A stretch of DNA of 64,000 bases from Massilia polaris. Its GTDB lineage: Bacteria; Pseudomonadota; Gammaproteobacteria; Burkholderiales; Burkholderiaceae_D. Under the pieces are notes generated by a model. The model searched no databases, was not told the origin of the DNA, and saw nothing but the letters and a program-made list of their open reading frames with translations. Within the stretch, counting starts at the first letter, position 1, and every line of letters begins with the position of its first letter. The stretch spans positions 248,001 through 312,000 of the forward strand of contig NZ_JABBGG010000006.1 of assembly GCF_012927275.1 (NCBI RefSeq), in the 5' to 3' direction. A program made the position numbers and the translations under genes. This document shows, piece by piece, positions 57,301 to 64,000 of the stretch.

Positions 57301-58067
57301 CCTGGCAGGTGCAGGTGCTCGAACCATTCCAGAAATCGCTGGCGACCAAATATCCGTTCGCGCCAGCGTCGAAGGTTGAAGCGAGTCCCGCCGAAATTGG
57401 CCAGTTCTTTGGCCCCGATGGCGTCGTCGCCAAGTTCGTCAACACGTCGATGGGTCCACTGGTCGTCAGGCGCGGCGACGTGCTGGCGCCGCGCACCTGG
57501 GCCGACATGGGAATCACCCTTGCGCCGCAAGCGGTGGCTGCCTTCCCGGGCTGGGTCGCGCCACTGTCGGCAAATGGCGTGGCGGCGCAAAGCGGACCGC
57601 AGACCGTGTTCCAGCTCCAGGCGCTGCCGGCGCCTGGCACCACCGAGTACACGATCGACATCGACGGCCAGTTGCTCCGCTACCGCAATACGCCGCCCGC
57701 ATGGACCAATATGGTCCATCCAAGTCCTGCTGGCGTCCCGGGTGTCAGGATTACGGCGGTGACCTTCGACGGACGCACCGTGGAACTGTTCAATGAAGCG
57801 GGCCAGTTCGGCCTGAAGCGGATGATCGATGCGGCGACGCGCAAGCGCAAGGAAGGCGGAGTGTTCGAACTGCGCTGGGCGAACGGTAATGTCTCGGTCG
57901 CGGTCGACCTGAAGATCACCAGCAGCGCCTCGGCCTCAGGTAACGGCGACGCGGCGTCCCAAGGGCGCGGCTTCCACGGCATGCGGCTGCCTGAATCGAT
58001 TGTCGGGCGAACGATGGAAACGTCCGCGCCAACGGTGGCCGTCGTATCTGCCGGAGTGGCGCAATGA
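54318..58067 (+). CDS. tssM: type VI secretion system membrane subunit TssM (IcmF/VasK)
   Basis: A 1249-aa inner-membrane protein of the T6SS membrane complex (TssJLM). It begins with transmembrane helices (about 15-65) and carries an NTPase-like domain with Walker A GNPAAGKSS (127-135) and a Walker B-like ILLDTAG. Another helix lies near 440-460 (FFASTLLLGGSLAAWSWSYMG), followed by the large periplasmic domain. The C-terminal beta domain (GVPGVRITAVTFDGRTVELFNEAGQFGLKRMIDAA) should touch TssJ. ATG 54318 is chosen over TTG 54234, because it gives the family's MRRLW-FLTD start. Its stop overlaps tagF. Confidence 0.96.
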   Translation: MRRLWQFLTDSRVLGIIGLAALAAFMFLGADTLQLGAIWVGAAAFALMAGWAIFWGARYQYRKRAAGKLGATIMPAGEEARAAAGSGEVATLRKSMLEAITTIKTSKLGLVSGSAALYELPWYMIIGNPAAGKSSAIGHSGLQFPIAGSKAVRGVAGTRNCDWFFTTDGILLDTAGRYSVEEADRAEWFSFLDLLKKHRSRAPINGILIAVSVSELTGEHAEKAVDLAKNLRTRVQELTERLGVYAPVYVIFTKADLIAGFSDFFHDTGRTERDRVWGATIRYNRRRTHQDVLGFFDEHFDELHDGLKEMSLASMAGNRSAPMRPGVFTFPLEFASIKSPLRAFLATLFEENTYQFKPVFRGFYFTSALQEGQVQNLSSKRVASRFDLDLHEEKGAAQAEEQSGYFLLELFRKVIFADRDLVARYTSPNAQRFKYGAFFASTLLLGGSLAAWSWSYMGNAQLVANVQADLDKVVKLQEKRIDLQSRLEALDILQDRIAQLEQYRTSGPLMLSFGLYQGDTLERTLRDEYFAGVRAVLVEPVVAGIEGLLTEMSANAAQLQPQASNAPAAAPVKPGRPFQDASPTNVADAYAALKTYLMLGDKTRAEPSHLNDQMTRYWRGWLESNRGTMPREQMIRSAERMMTFYLGQIEDQAWPQVTLKLGLLDTARENLRRVVRGTPARERVYADIKARASTRYPSVTVARIVGEPDHQLLNGSHAVPGAFTREAWDKFVAGAIREASNKELQSTDWVLKTVSQNDLTLEGSPEQIQKHLVDMYKNEYSKEWLKFVQGVAIADLNGFDASVRAMNRLGDPQNSPLAKLLVTIHQQTSWDNPSAAGAMAKVEKGVFAWFKESVLRRAPSEARTVIDQPANASGTAASVVGPIGREFAGVARLVGMKEKDSSLMTGYLDSLSRLRTRLNQLKNQGDPGPGAKQFMQQTLEGTGSELSDGLKFVDEQMLTGMTDTQKMALRPILVRPLIQVFAVIVGPSESEINKTWQVQVLEPFQKSLATKYPFAPASKVEASPAEIGQFFGPDGVVAKFVNTSMGPLVVRRGDVLAPRTWADMGITLAPQAVAAFPGWVAPLSANGVAAQSGPQTVFQLQALPAPGTTEYTIDIDGQLLRYRNTPPAWTNMVHPSPAGVPGVRITAVTFDGRTVELFNEAGQFGLKRMIDAATRKRKEGGVFELRWANGNVSVAVDLKITSSASASGNGDAASQGRGFHGMRLPESIVGRTMETSAPTVAVVSAGVAQ

Positions 58068-59035
58068 TGCGCGGGCCGGCATTTGGCCGGATCGGCTTCA
58101 TCGGCAAGATCCCGGCGCGCAGCGACTTTATCAAAGCCGCGCAGGACTCGCCGCTGATGGGAGTCCTCGACAACTGGATGGCGCAGGTCATGAGCAAGCT
58201 ACCTGCCGACGCGCGCTGGAAGATCAACTACGACGCGCTGGCGCCGGTCAGCTTCGCCTTCGTCGGGCCGCGCCGCAAGCATGCAATCGCAGGCCACCTG
58301 GTGGCCAGCAGCGACCAGTCGGGGCGGCGTTTTCCGTTCCTGATGATGCGCATGCTCGAGGTGGGCGACCCGGCGCAGTTCGTGTCGCGCTGTCCGCTGG
58401 TGCTCGAGCCGCTCTGGGGCCGGCTGGAAGGGCTGGCGCAGGACGTCATCGGTGCAGCGGACCCGTCGCCGCAGCTGCAGGCGATCCCGGAGACGCTGAT
58501 TGAGCTCGATGAACAAAACGGTAACGCGCTGGCGACATTCCTCGCCACCGGCACTGTCAGTTCGCTGGGGGCACTGCTGTTCCGCACGGACGTCAAACAG
58601 CTGATCCTCGCGCTTGGCCTGCTGCTGCAGCCGGTGATGCAAAGCGGTGCGGCCGACCTCCAGAAAAGCCTGGTCCTGCCGCTGCCGCTGAACGACGACG
58701 CCCGTTACGCAGTTGCCGCCTTCTGGCTTGAGCTGATCGCGCCGTTCCTCGCAAATGCCGACTTCGAGCTCGCGCTGTTCATCACACAGATCGAGTTCAA
58801 GCCTGTGCTGGTCGTGGGCTTCAGCGGCACGGCCGCGAGCACGCTTCACGCGATCATCGACCCGTTGGCCGCGAAAGAGCAGCAGATCAGCTTCGCCGAC
58901 ACTGACTGGGTCGAAGAACAGGTCGGCTGCGACATCGACGTCCGCGCGCTCGCCAGCTATCTCGACCAGCCGCAGTTGCCGCTCAAGCTCGCACGCCAGC
59001 TGTTCCTGCAGACCTTCACCGGAGTGACAACGTGA
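58064..59035 (+). CDS. tagF: type VI secretion-associated protein TagF (ImpM)
   Basis: A 323-aa cytoplasmic protein of the TagF/ImpM family. In other bacteria TagF is a post-translational repressor of T6SS firing. The family region is in the first ~150 residues: FGRIGFIGKIPARSDFIKA, NWMAQVMSKL, APVSFAFVGP and the SSDQSGRRFPFLMM segment. The rest is less conserved. It overlaps tssM by four bases (ATGA) and the following OmpA-like gene by four (GTGA), so the three are co-translated. Confidence 0.92.
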   Translation: MMRGPAFGRIGFIGKIPARSDFIKAAQDSPLMGVLDNWMAQVMSKLPADARWKINYDALAPVSFAFVGPRRKHAIAGHLVASSDQSGRRFPFLMMRMLEVGDPAQFVSRCPLVLEPLWGRLEGLAQDVIGAADPSPQLQAIPETLIELDEQNGNALATFLATGTVSSLGALLFRTDVKQLILALGLLLQPVMQSGAADLQKSLVLPLPLNDDARYAVAAFWLELIAPFLANADFELALFITQIEFKPVLVVGFSGTAASTLHAIIDPLAAKEQQISFADTDWVEEQVGCDIDVRALASYLDQPQLPLKLARQLFLQTFTGVTT

Positions 59036-59790
59036 AAAAGCCCATCCTGTTCGCCGGTGCCTGGCTGGTGGCTGCCGGCTGCCTGGCCTCGACCGGCAAC
59101 GCCCCGGTGGTTGTTTCAGGCACCGTGGCCGACGAAGCAAGCAAGGCTGGCCTGCTGGCGCGGCTGCGCGAAGTCTATGGTGCCGAGCGTGTCGTTGACC
59201 AGGTCGCGGTAGGCATGGTCGCCACGCCGGCCAACTGGGACAGCTACGTGCAGCGGCTGGTCGGTCCCAACCTGAAGATGATCACGCGCGGCCAGCTCAA
59301 GGTGGACGGCAACGCGGTCAGCCTGCGCGGCGACGTCGCCAACGAGGTGCAGCGGCAGCGCATCGCCAGCGACATCGCCACCAGCCTGAATCCGACCTAC
59401 ACAGTCAACAACGGGCTGCGCGTGGTCGCCTCCGAACAAAGCCTGCTCGACGCCGCGCTGGCCGACCGCATCATCGAGTTCGAGTCGGGCAAGGCGACGT
59501 TGACTGAATCGGGCATGGGAATCCTCGACCAGATGAGCGCCGTGCTGCTCAAGCTGAAGAACAAGAAGGTCGAGGTGATCGGGCACACCGACAACTCCGG
59601 CTCGCGCGCCAGCAACCTGTCGCTAAGCCAGGCGCGGGCCGAGGCCGTGAAAGTCTACGTGGTGACGAAAGGGATCGACCCTGAATCCATCGCCGTCTCC
59701 GGCGAAGGCCCTGACCGGCCGGTAGCCGACAACCGCGCCCCCGAAGGCCGCGCCCGCAACCGCCGCATCGAGTTCAAAGTCGCCCAATAA
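59032..59790 (+). CDS. OmpA-family protein of the T6SS cluster
   Basis: A 252-aa envelope protein with a signal peptide. The stretch AWLVAAGC could be a lipobox (Cys17), but the -3 residue is unusual and cleavage by signal peptidase I is also possible. A BON-like region follows (about 25-140, LRGDVANEVQRQRIASDIATSL). The OmpA C-terminal peptidoglycan-binding domain (about 145-252) has VEVIGHTDNSGSRASNLSLSQARAEAV and NRRIEF. It would anchor the T6SS to the cell wall, a function TagL/TagP have elsewhere. The GTG start at 59032 overlaps the tagF stop. Confidence 0.88.
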   Translation: MKKPILFAGAWLVAAGCLASTGNAPVVVSGTVADEASKAGLLARLREVYGAERVVDQVAVGMVATPANWDSYVQRLVGPNLKMITRGQLKVDGNAVSLRGDVANEVQRQRIASDIATSLNPTYTVNNGLRVVASEQSLLDAALADRIIEFESGKATLTESGMGILDQMSAVLLKLKNKKVEVIGHTDNSGSRASNLSLSQARAEAVKVYVVTKGIDPESIAVSGEGPDRPVADNRAPEGRARNRRIEFKVAQ

Positions 59791-59800
59791 CAGTTCCAAA

Positions 59801-59847
59801 AATCGGGGTCCGTCCCCGGGGACAGACCCCGGGGACAGACCCCGATT
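59801..59847. repeat. GGGGACAGACCCC-type palindromic repeat
   Basis: AATCGGGGTCCGTCCCC (59801-59817) faces GGGGACAGACCCCGATT (59831-59847), with one mismatch. The middle holds a further GGGGACAGACCCC (59818-59830). The compact array lies between two convergent T6SS genes and may act as a terminator. It looks like a dispersed REP-type element of this lineage. Confidence 0.75.
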
Positions 59848-59872
59848 GGTTTTGCAACATTGCCCGGAGGTT

Positions 59873-60634
59873 TTAAGGGAGTGTGATGGTGACATTTGCC
59901 GCGCGTGGCGGCAGCTTCACCAAGTCGTTGTACGCGGCCAGCGTCTTGTCCGTATCGCGGCCCAACATGGCGTTGAATCCGAGATAGGCGCCTAGACCTG
60001 CAAGGGCGAATACCGAGGTCAATACCCACAGCGACAGGTCGGTGCGCAGCTTGTTGGCGATCTGGTCGGGCCGGTCGGCATGCGGTGCGAAGCCGCGGTT
60101 CTTGCCGCGCATGCGGGCGATCTCGTCGCCCAGCCGCGAGCACAGGTAGTTCAGCTTGTCCGGGGCGTCGAGCGCGTATTTTCCCTGGAATCCAAGAAGC
60201 AAGCACAGATGGAACACCTCCAGCGACTGCAGGTGCACGATGCCGCGTGCGCGCAGTTCCTCGAGCTTCTGGAAGAAGTGTTCGCCGGCGAGCTGGTCGC
60301 CGAACAGCCTGAGTTGCAGCGGCCGTGTTTCCCACGCGTCGCGGATGTCGTATTGCGAGCGAAGAATGATTTCGTCGACTGCCGCGCAGTACGCGTACTT
60401 TGCCGCCTCAACATCTTCCGGCGGGACGCTAAGCTGTTTCGCACGGCGGTCGACGTCGTCCAGGAACTGGGTGATGTGGTCGACGAATCCAGTCTTGTCG
60501 TGCGGCCCGCAGCCGTTCTTCAACAGGAACAGCGCATAAAACCCTTCGTACATCAGGTCAACCAGCGTGCGCGGTCCTGCACCATCCTTGCGTGCGGGCT
60601 CTCTCGCGGCCCGGCGTTCGATGTGCGGCGTCAT
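59873..60634 (-). CDS. tssL: type VI secretion system protein TssL (DotU/IcmH)
   Basis: A 253-aa inner-membrane protein of the T6SS TssJLM complex. The cytoplasmic hook domain (about 20-190) has the DotU pattern LVDLMYEGFYALFLLK, AKYAYCAAVDEIILRS, RPLQLRLFGDQLAGEHFFQKLEEL and LEVFHLCLLLGFQGKY. One transmembrane helix (about 200-220) is near the C-terminus. The periplasmic tail is short and carries no peptidoglycan-binding domain, which the separate OmpA-like protein may provide. It is convergent with the OmpA-like gene and 75 bases downstream of tssJ. Confidence 0.94.
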   Translation of the reverse strand: MTPHIERRAAREPARKDGAGPRTLVDLMYEGFYALFLLKNGCGPHDKTGFVDHITQFLDDVDRRAKQLSVPPEDVEAAKYAYCAAVDEIILRSQYDIRDAWETRPLQLRLFGDQLAGEHFFQKLEELRARGIVHLQSLEVFHLCLLLGFQGKYALDAPDKLNYLCSRLGDEIARMRGKNRGFAPHADRPDQIANKLRTDLSLWVLTSVFALAGLGAYLGFNAMLGRDTDKTLAAYNDLVKLPPRAANVTITLP

Positions 60635-60709
60635 TCGGTCACCTTGCTCATGGTTTGAAAGTTTTCACGATTGCCCCGGGATCTAGCTTGCGGGAAATGT
60701 TGCACGGCT

Positions 60710-61276
60710 TTATTGACAGAGGACAGGGGAGAGGAGCTTCGCACCAATTCCGATCGCTCTGGCACCCCCGCCGTTGCTGAGCGCGCAGCCATGGACGCCG
60801 ACTGCAATCCCGCTTTGCGCCGCGTCCGCTGCCGCGTAAGCCAGCCGCCAGCGCTGCGGGGTGGGCGAGTGGAACAGCGCGACCACGCCGACGAAATACG
60901 CTTCGCGGCTGACTTTCTCGACGATCTCGTAGCGCTGCCCCGGCACCAGCATCACTTCCTTGACGTCGATCAGATCGGCCCCCAGCGCATCCTTTTCCTT
61001 TTGCGGACTGAGGAAGGCATCGTAGGGCGCCTGTTGGAATGCGGCTTCCTGGCGCAGCTTATAGATGCGCGCGACCAGTGCGAGCGGTCGGCCTTGCGCA
61101 TCGACATTCAACTTGCTCGCCGCATGCAAGCTGATCGGAACATTGCGCGCGGGCTTGAGCGCGTCGGCAAGCTCGGGCGGCCTGCGCAATCCGATCGTCT
61201 CCAGCGCGGAGCCGCCGGCACACCCGGTCTGCGCGAAACCAGCAAGCAGAAGTGGAAGCAGACAAGTCTTCGCCAT
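60710..61276 (-). CDS. tssJ: type VI secretion system lipoprotein TssJ (VasD)
   Basis: A 188-aa outer-membrane lipoprotein with signal peptide ending in AQTGC (Cys19). The mature part has the TssJ beta-sandwich elements VPISLHAASKLNVDAQGRPLALVARIYKLRQEAAFQQAPYDAFL, KEVMLVPGQRYEIVEKV and AYFVGVVALFHSP. It would tie TssM to the outer membrane. The start is ATG 61276, or GTG 61282 two codons earlier. It is divergent from the TPR lipoprotein gene, with ~190 bases between them for promoters. Confidence 0.9.
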   Translation of the reverse strand: MAKTCLLPLLLAGFAQTGCAGGSALETIGLRRPPELADALKPARNVPISLHAASKLNVDAQGRPLALVARIYKLRQEAAFQQAPYDAFLSPQKEKDALGADLIDVKEVMLVPGQRYEIVEKVSREAYFVGVVALFHSPTPQRWRLAYAAADAAQSGIAVGVHGCALSNGGGARAIGIGAKLLSPVLCQ

Positions 61277-61468
61277 GTTCACCTTTCAGGTGTTGAAAAG
61301 CCGAAACGCTTATTTAAAGCGAAGCGCATCCCGCACCCGTGACCTTGCGCAACTTCCCCGGATATTTTGCGATGCAATCGAGAAACCAGCTTCTATTGAC
61401 TCTTCGCAATTTGCTGGATTTCTGCTGTCCAATAATAGCGGCTGGACAAACGGTACTGGAGAGTAAGC

Positions 61469-62053
61469 ATGTTGAAACGACTGATTCCCGGCCTTGCAGT
61501 TGTCGCCTTGTTGTCGGCCTGCGCCACCACCGACCCTTCCGTGTCGGCCAGGTCGCACGGCACGGTTGCCGAGGCGGTCGCAGCGGCAAACGCTGCCGCC
61601 AAAGCGGGCCAGAGAGACAAAGCCCTCGGCATCCTGCACGACGCGGCGCAGGCCTACCCGACCGACAAAGCGCCATGGATCCGCATGGCCCAGATCCGTT
61701 ACGACGCCGACGACTACGGCCAGGCCATCGTCCTCGCCCAGCAGGCATTGCAGCGCGATTCCAGCGATATGGTCTCGCACAGCATTGTTGCCGTGAGCGG
61801 CCTGCGCGTCGCGAGCAAGGCGCTGGCTGACCTGACCCGTAAGCACAATCTCGCCGGCACAATCCGGTCCGAAGCGCAGGACCTCGCGAAGCTGTTGCGC
61901 GCAAGCCTGGGCGAAGACGAGCTGGTGCCGGGCAACCGCACCGGACGCACTGCCACGGTCGCGCCGCAAAAGAAGCCGCCGCAAACGCCGGTTGCCGCTT
62001 CCTCGGCACAAAAGAAGGCTTCGAGCGACGACCCGTTCGAAGGCCTCAAGTAG
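61469..62053 (+). CDS. T6SS-associated TPR lipoprotein
   Basis: A 194-aa protein with a signal peptide ending in LLSAC (Cys18), so probably a lipoprotein. The middle (about 30-110) reads as tetratricopeptide repeats: AAKAGQRDKALGILHDAAQAYP and MAQIRYDADDYGQAIVLAQQALQRD. A Lys/Pro/Ala-rich tail follows and ends DDPFEGLK. Similar genes directly precede tssB in several Burkholderiales T6SS loci. Its role in the apparatus is not established. Confidence 0.8.
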   Translation: MLKRLIPGLAVVALLSACATTDPSVSARSHGTVAEAVAAANAAAKAGQRDKALGILHDAAQAYPTDKAPWIRMAQIRYDADDYGQAIVLAQQALQRDSSDMVSHSIVAVSGLRVASKALADLTRKHNLAGTIRSEAQDLAKLLRASLGEDELVPGNRTGRTATVAPQKKPPQTPVAASSAQKKASSDDPFEGLK

Positions 62054-62110
62054 TTCCCTCGCCGGGCCGGCCCAGCGCCGGCCACTTTCCAGCCACCCTT
62101 TGGAGTTGTC

Positions 62111-62620
62111 ATGGCCAAAAATGATAGTGTGCAGAAGCGTCTGCAAAAAGTGCGCGCGCCCCGCGTGCAGATGACGTACGACGTCGAAGTCGGCGACGCA
62201 ATCGAAAACAAGGAACTGCCCTTCGTGGTCGGCGTCATGGGCGACTTCGGCAACAATCCCGATGTCGAGAAGAAGCGGCTGAAGGACCGCAACTTCGTCA
62301 ACGTCGATGCCAGCAACTTCGACGAGGTGCTGGGCGGCGTTGCCCCGGTCGCCCAGTTCCGCGTGCCGAACCAGCTCAGCGGGGAGGGCGGCGAGTTCGC
62401 CGTCAAGCTGCAGTTCCGCGAGATGGCCGACTTCCGTCCGGAATCGGTGGTGCAGCAGGTCGCGCCGCTGAAGGGCCTGCTCGAAGCCCGCACCAAGCTC
62501 GCCGACCTGCGCAACAAGCTGGCCGGCAACGACAAGCTGGAAGACATCCTCAGCGACGTGCTCAGCAATACGGAAAAGCTCGACGGCCTGCGCAAGGCCA
62601 AACCTGAGGAGGGCAAATAA
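62111..62620 (+). CDS. tssB: type VI secretion system sheath small subunit TssB (VipA)
   Basis: A 169-aa protein, one of the two subunits of the contractile T6SS sheath. The typical sequence runs SVQKRLQKVRAPRVQMTYDVEVGDAIENKELPFVVGVMGDFG, then RNFVNVDASNFDEVL and KLQFREMADFRPESVVQQVAPL. It is followed by tssC with a TAATG overlap, the usual coupled pair. Confidence 0.96.
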   Translation: MAKNDSVQKRLQKVRAPRVQMTYDVEVGDAIENKELPFVVGVMGDFGNNPDVEKKRLKDRNFVNVDASNFDEVLGGVAPVAQFRVPNQLSGEGGEFAVKLQFREMADFRPESVVQQVAPLKGLLEARTKLADLRNKLAGNDKLEDILSDVLSNTEKLDGLRKAKPEEGK

Positions 62621-64000
62621 TGTCAGCCGTCCTCTCCGATACCAAAACCACCCAAACCGTCGAGCTCGATACCAGCCTGCTCGACCAGATCGTCGAACAG
62701 AGCCGCGTGGCCAAGTCGACCAGCGAGCATGAACGTGCGCGCGACATCATCACCGAACTGGTCAGCCAGGTGATGGATGGCACGGTCGTCATGTCGAACA
62801 ACCTGTCGGCCACCCTCGACGCCCGTGTTGCCGAAATCGACCGCATGCTCTCCGAGCAGCTCAGCGCGATCATGCACGCGCCAGAATTCCAGAAGCTCGA
62901 GCGCAGCTGGACCGGCCTGCATTACCTGGTCCAGAACTCGACCACCGGCGCCAACCAGCAGATCCGCATGATGAATGCGACCAAGAAAGAGCTGGTGAAG
63001 GACTTCCAGTCCGCGCTGGAATTCGACCAGAGCACGATCTTCAAGAAAGTCTACGAAGAAGAATTCGGCACCTTCGGCGGGGCGCCGTACGGCACGCTGA
63101 TCGGCGACTTCGAAATCTCGCGCCAGCCGGAGGACATGTATTTCGTCGAACAGATGTCGCACGTTGCCGCGGCCGCGCACGCGCCTTTCATCACTGCGGC
63201 CTCGCCAGAACTGTTCGGCCTGGAAAGCTATGGCGACCTGAGCAAGCCACGCGACCTCGCCAAGGTGTTCGACACGGTTGAGTACGCAAAGTGGAAGGGC
63301 TTCCGCGAATCCGAAGACGCGCGCTATGTCGGCCTGACCTTGCCGCGCTTCCTCGGCCGCCTGCCGTTCAACCCGGTCGACGGCATCACCACCGAAGGCT
63401 TCAACTTCGTCGAGGACGTCGACGGCACCGACCATCATAAATACCTGTGGTGCAACGCCGCGTATGCCTTTGCGACCAAGCTGACCGGCGCGTTCGAGAA
63501 CTACGGCTGGTGCGCGGCGATCCGCGGCGTCGAGGGCGGCGGCCTGGTCGAGAACCTGCCGACCCACACCTTCAAGACCGACGAAGGCGAAGTCGCGCTC
63601 AAGTGCCCGACCGAACTGGCCATCACCGACCGGCGCGAAAAGGAACTGTCCGATCTCGGCTTCATCTCGCTGGTGCACTGCAAGAACACCGCCTACGCAG
63701 CCTTCTTCGGCGCCCAGTCCGCGCAGAAGGCGCGCAAGTACGCCAACGAGGCGGCCAATGCCAACGCCGTGCTGTCGTCGCAGCTGCAATACATCTTCGC
63801 CGTCTCGCGCATCGCGCACTACATGAAGGCAATGATGCGCGACAAGATCGGCAGCTTCTCGGCCGCATCGAACGTCGAGGAATTCCTGAACCGCTGGCTG
63901 ACCCAGTACGTCCTGCTTGACGACAACGCGAGCCAGGACCAGAAAGCCCAGTTCCCGCTGCGCGAAGCAAGCGTGCAGGTCAGCGAAGTGCCCGGCCGGC
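62620..64000 (+). CDS. tssC: type VI secretion system sheath large subunit TssC (VipB), 3' end cut by window edge
   Basis: The frame is open from ATG 62620 to the end of the window (460 codons of a usual ~495). It starts inside the tssB stop (TAATG). Family segments are present: FQKLERSWTGLHYLVQNSTTG, FKKVYEEEFGTFGGAPYGTLIGDFEI, TAASPELFGL and LPRFLGRLPF, then WCNAAYAFATKLTGAFENYGWCAAIRGVEGGG. TssC forms the sheath with TssB and is remodelled by TssH/ClpV, which is not in the window. Confidence 0.97.
   Translation, partial: MSAVLSDTKTTQTVELDTSLLDQIVEQSRVAKSTSEHERARDIITELVSQVMDGTVVMSNNLSATLDARVAEIDRMLSEQLSAIMHAPEFQKLERSWTGLHYLVQNSTTGANQQIRMMNATKKELVKDFQSALEFDQSTIFKKVYEEEFGTFGGAPYGTLIGDFEISRQPEDMYFVEQMSHVAAAAHAPFITAASPELFGLESYGDLSKPRDLAKVFDTVEYAKWKGFRESEDARYVGLTLPRFLGRLPFNPVDGITTEGFNFVEDVDGTDHHKYLWCNAAYAFATKLTGAFENYGWCAAIRGVEGGGLVENLPTHTFKTDEGEVALKCPTELAITDRREKELSDLGFISLVHCKNTAYAAFFGAQSAQKARKYANEAANANAVLSSQLQYIFAVSRIAHYMKAMMRDKIGSFSAASNVEEFLNRWLTQYVLLDDNASQDQKAQFPLREASVQVSEVPGR

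Noticed and set aside
54327-57719. 1130-aa - strand ORF opposite tssM
   Set aside because: It is a long antisense open frame produced by high GC content; tssM in the other direction is unmistakable.

Overview
The window is a high-GC stretch with dense genes. It looks like a chromosome of a betaproteobacterium of the family Oxalobacteraceae, Massilia/Duganella-like. This is inferred from gene content and protein style (carB-greA-yhbY-rlmE-ftsH-folP-glmM order, Massilia-type TonB receptor, exopolysaccharide and T6SS loci), not from a search.

Region 1 (1-9030) is conserved housekeeping: the 3' part of carB, greA, a DUF4149 membrane protein, yhbY (opposite strand), rlmE, ftsH, folP and glmM, then tRNA-Pro(UGG) and tRNA-Arg(UCU). 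Several clear intrinsic terminators and one near-consensus promoter can be read here. Region 2 (9031-16000) is accessory. It holds an intergenic stretch with one doubtful small ORF, a CHASE-PAS-PAS-GGDEF diguanylate cyclase, a membrane-anchored TlpA-like thioredoxin, a divergent membrane/SagB-like nitroreductase and a GT4 glycosyltransferase.

Region 3 (16031-39960) is a large surface-polysaccharide locus. The + strand carries a TonB-like protein, Wza-like and Wzc-like export proteins, a duplicated beta-helix lipoprotein and a methyltransferase. The - strand carries a 14-gene operon read from an AT-rich region near 39600-39960 down to 24643. It encodes a 4,6-dehydratase, a WbpA/B/D/E-like set for a diacetamido uronic acid, a flippase, a polymerase, two paralogous proteins of unknown function, a glycosyltransferase, an ArnB-like aminotransferase, a priming sugar transferase, a PAP2 protein and an acyltransferase. 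Six of the junctions are 4-base stop/start overlaps.

Region 4 (40014-48553) holds a GH19-type muramidase/chitinase and a DUF1460 lipoprotein facing each other, a TonB-dependent receptor, two short genes (52 and 58 aa), and a four-gene envelope-sensing operon: two LiaI/LiaF-like membrane proteins, a LytS-type kinase and a LytTR regulator.

Region 5 (48534-52500) is a two-gene DNA-repair operon. A FAN1-like VRR-NUC nuclease is followed, with a 4-base overlap, by a PD-(D/E)xK nuclease fused to an XPD/DinG-type helicase. A textbook LexA box (CTGT-N8-ACAG) lies just upstream, which suggests SOS control. Region 6 (52571-64000) is part of a type VI secretion cluster: a membrane protein of unknown function, an M15 peptidase (TagX-like), tssM, tagF, an OmpA-like protein, tssL, tssJ, a TPR lipoprotein, tssB and the 5' part of tssC. 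The cluster continues past the right edge.
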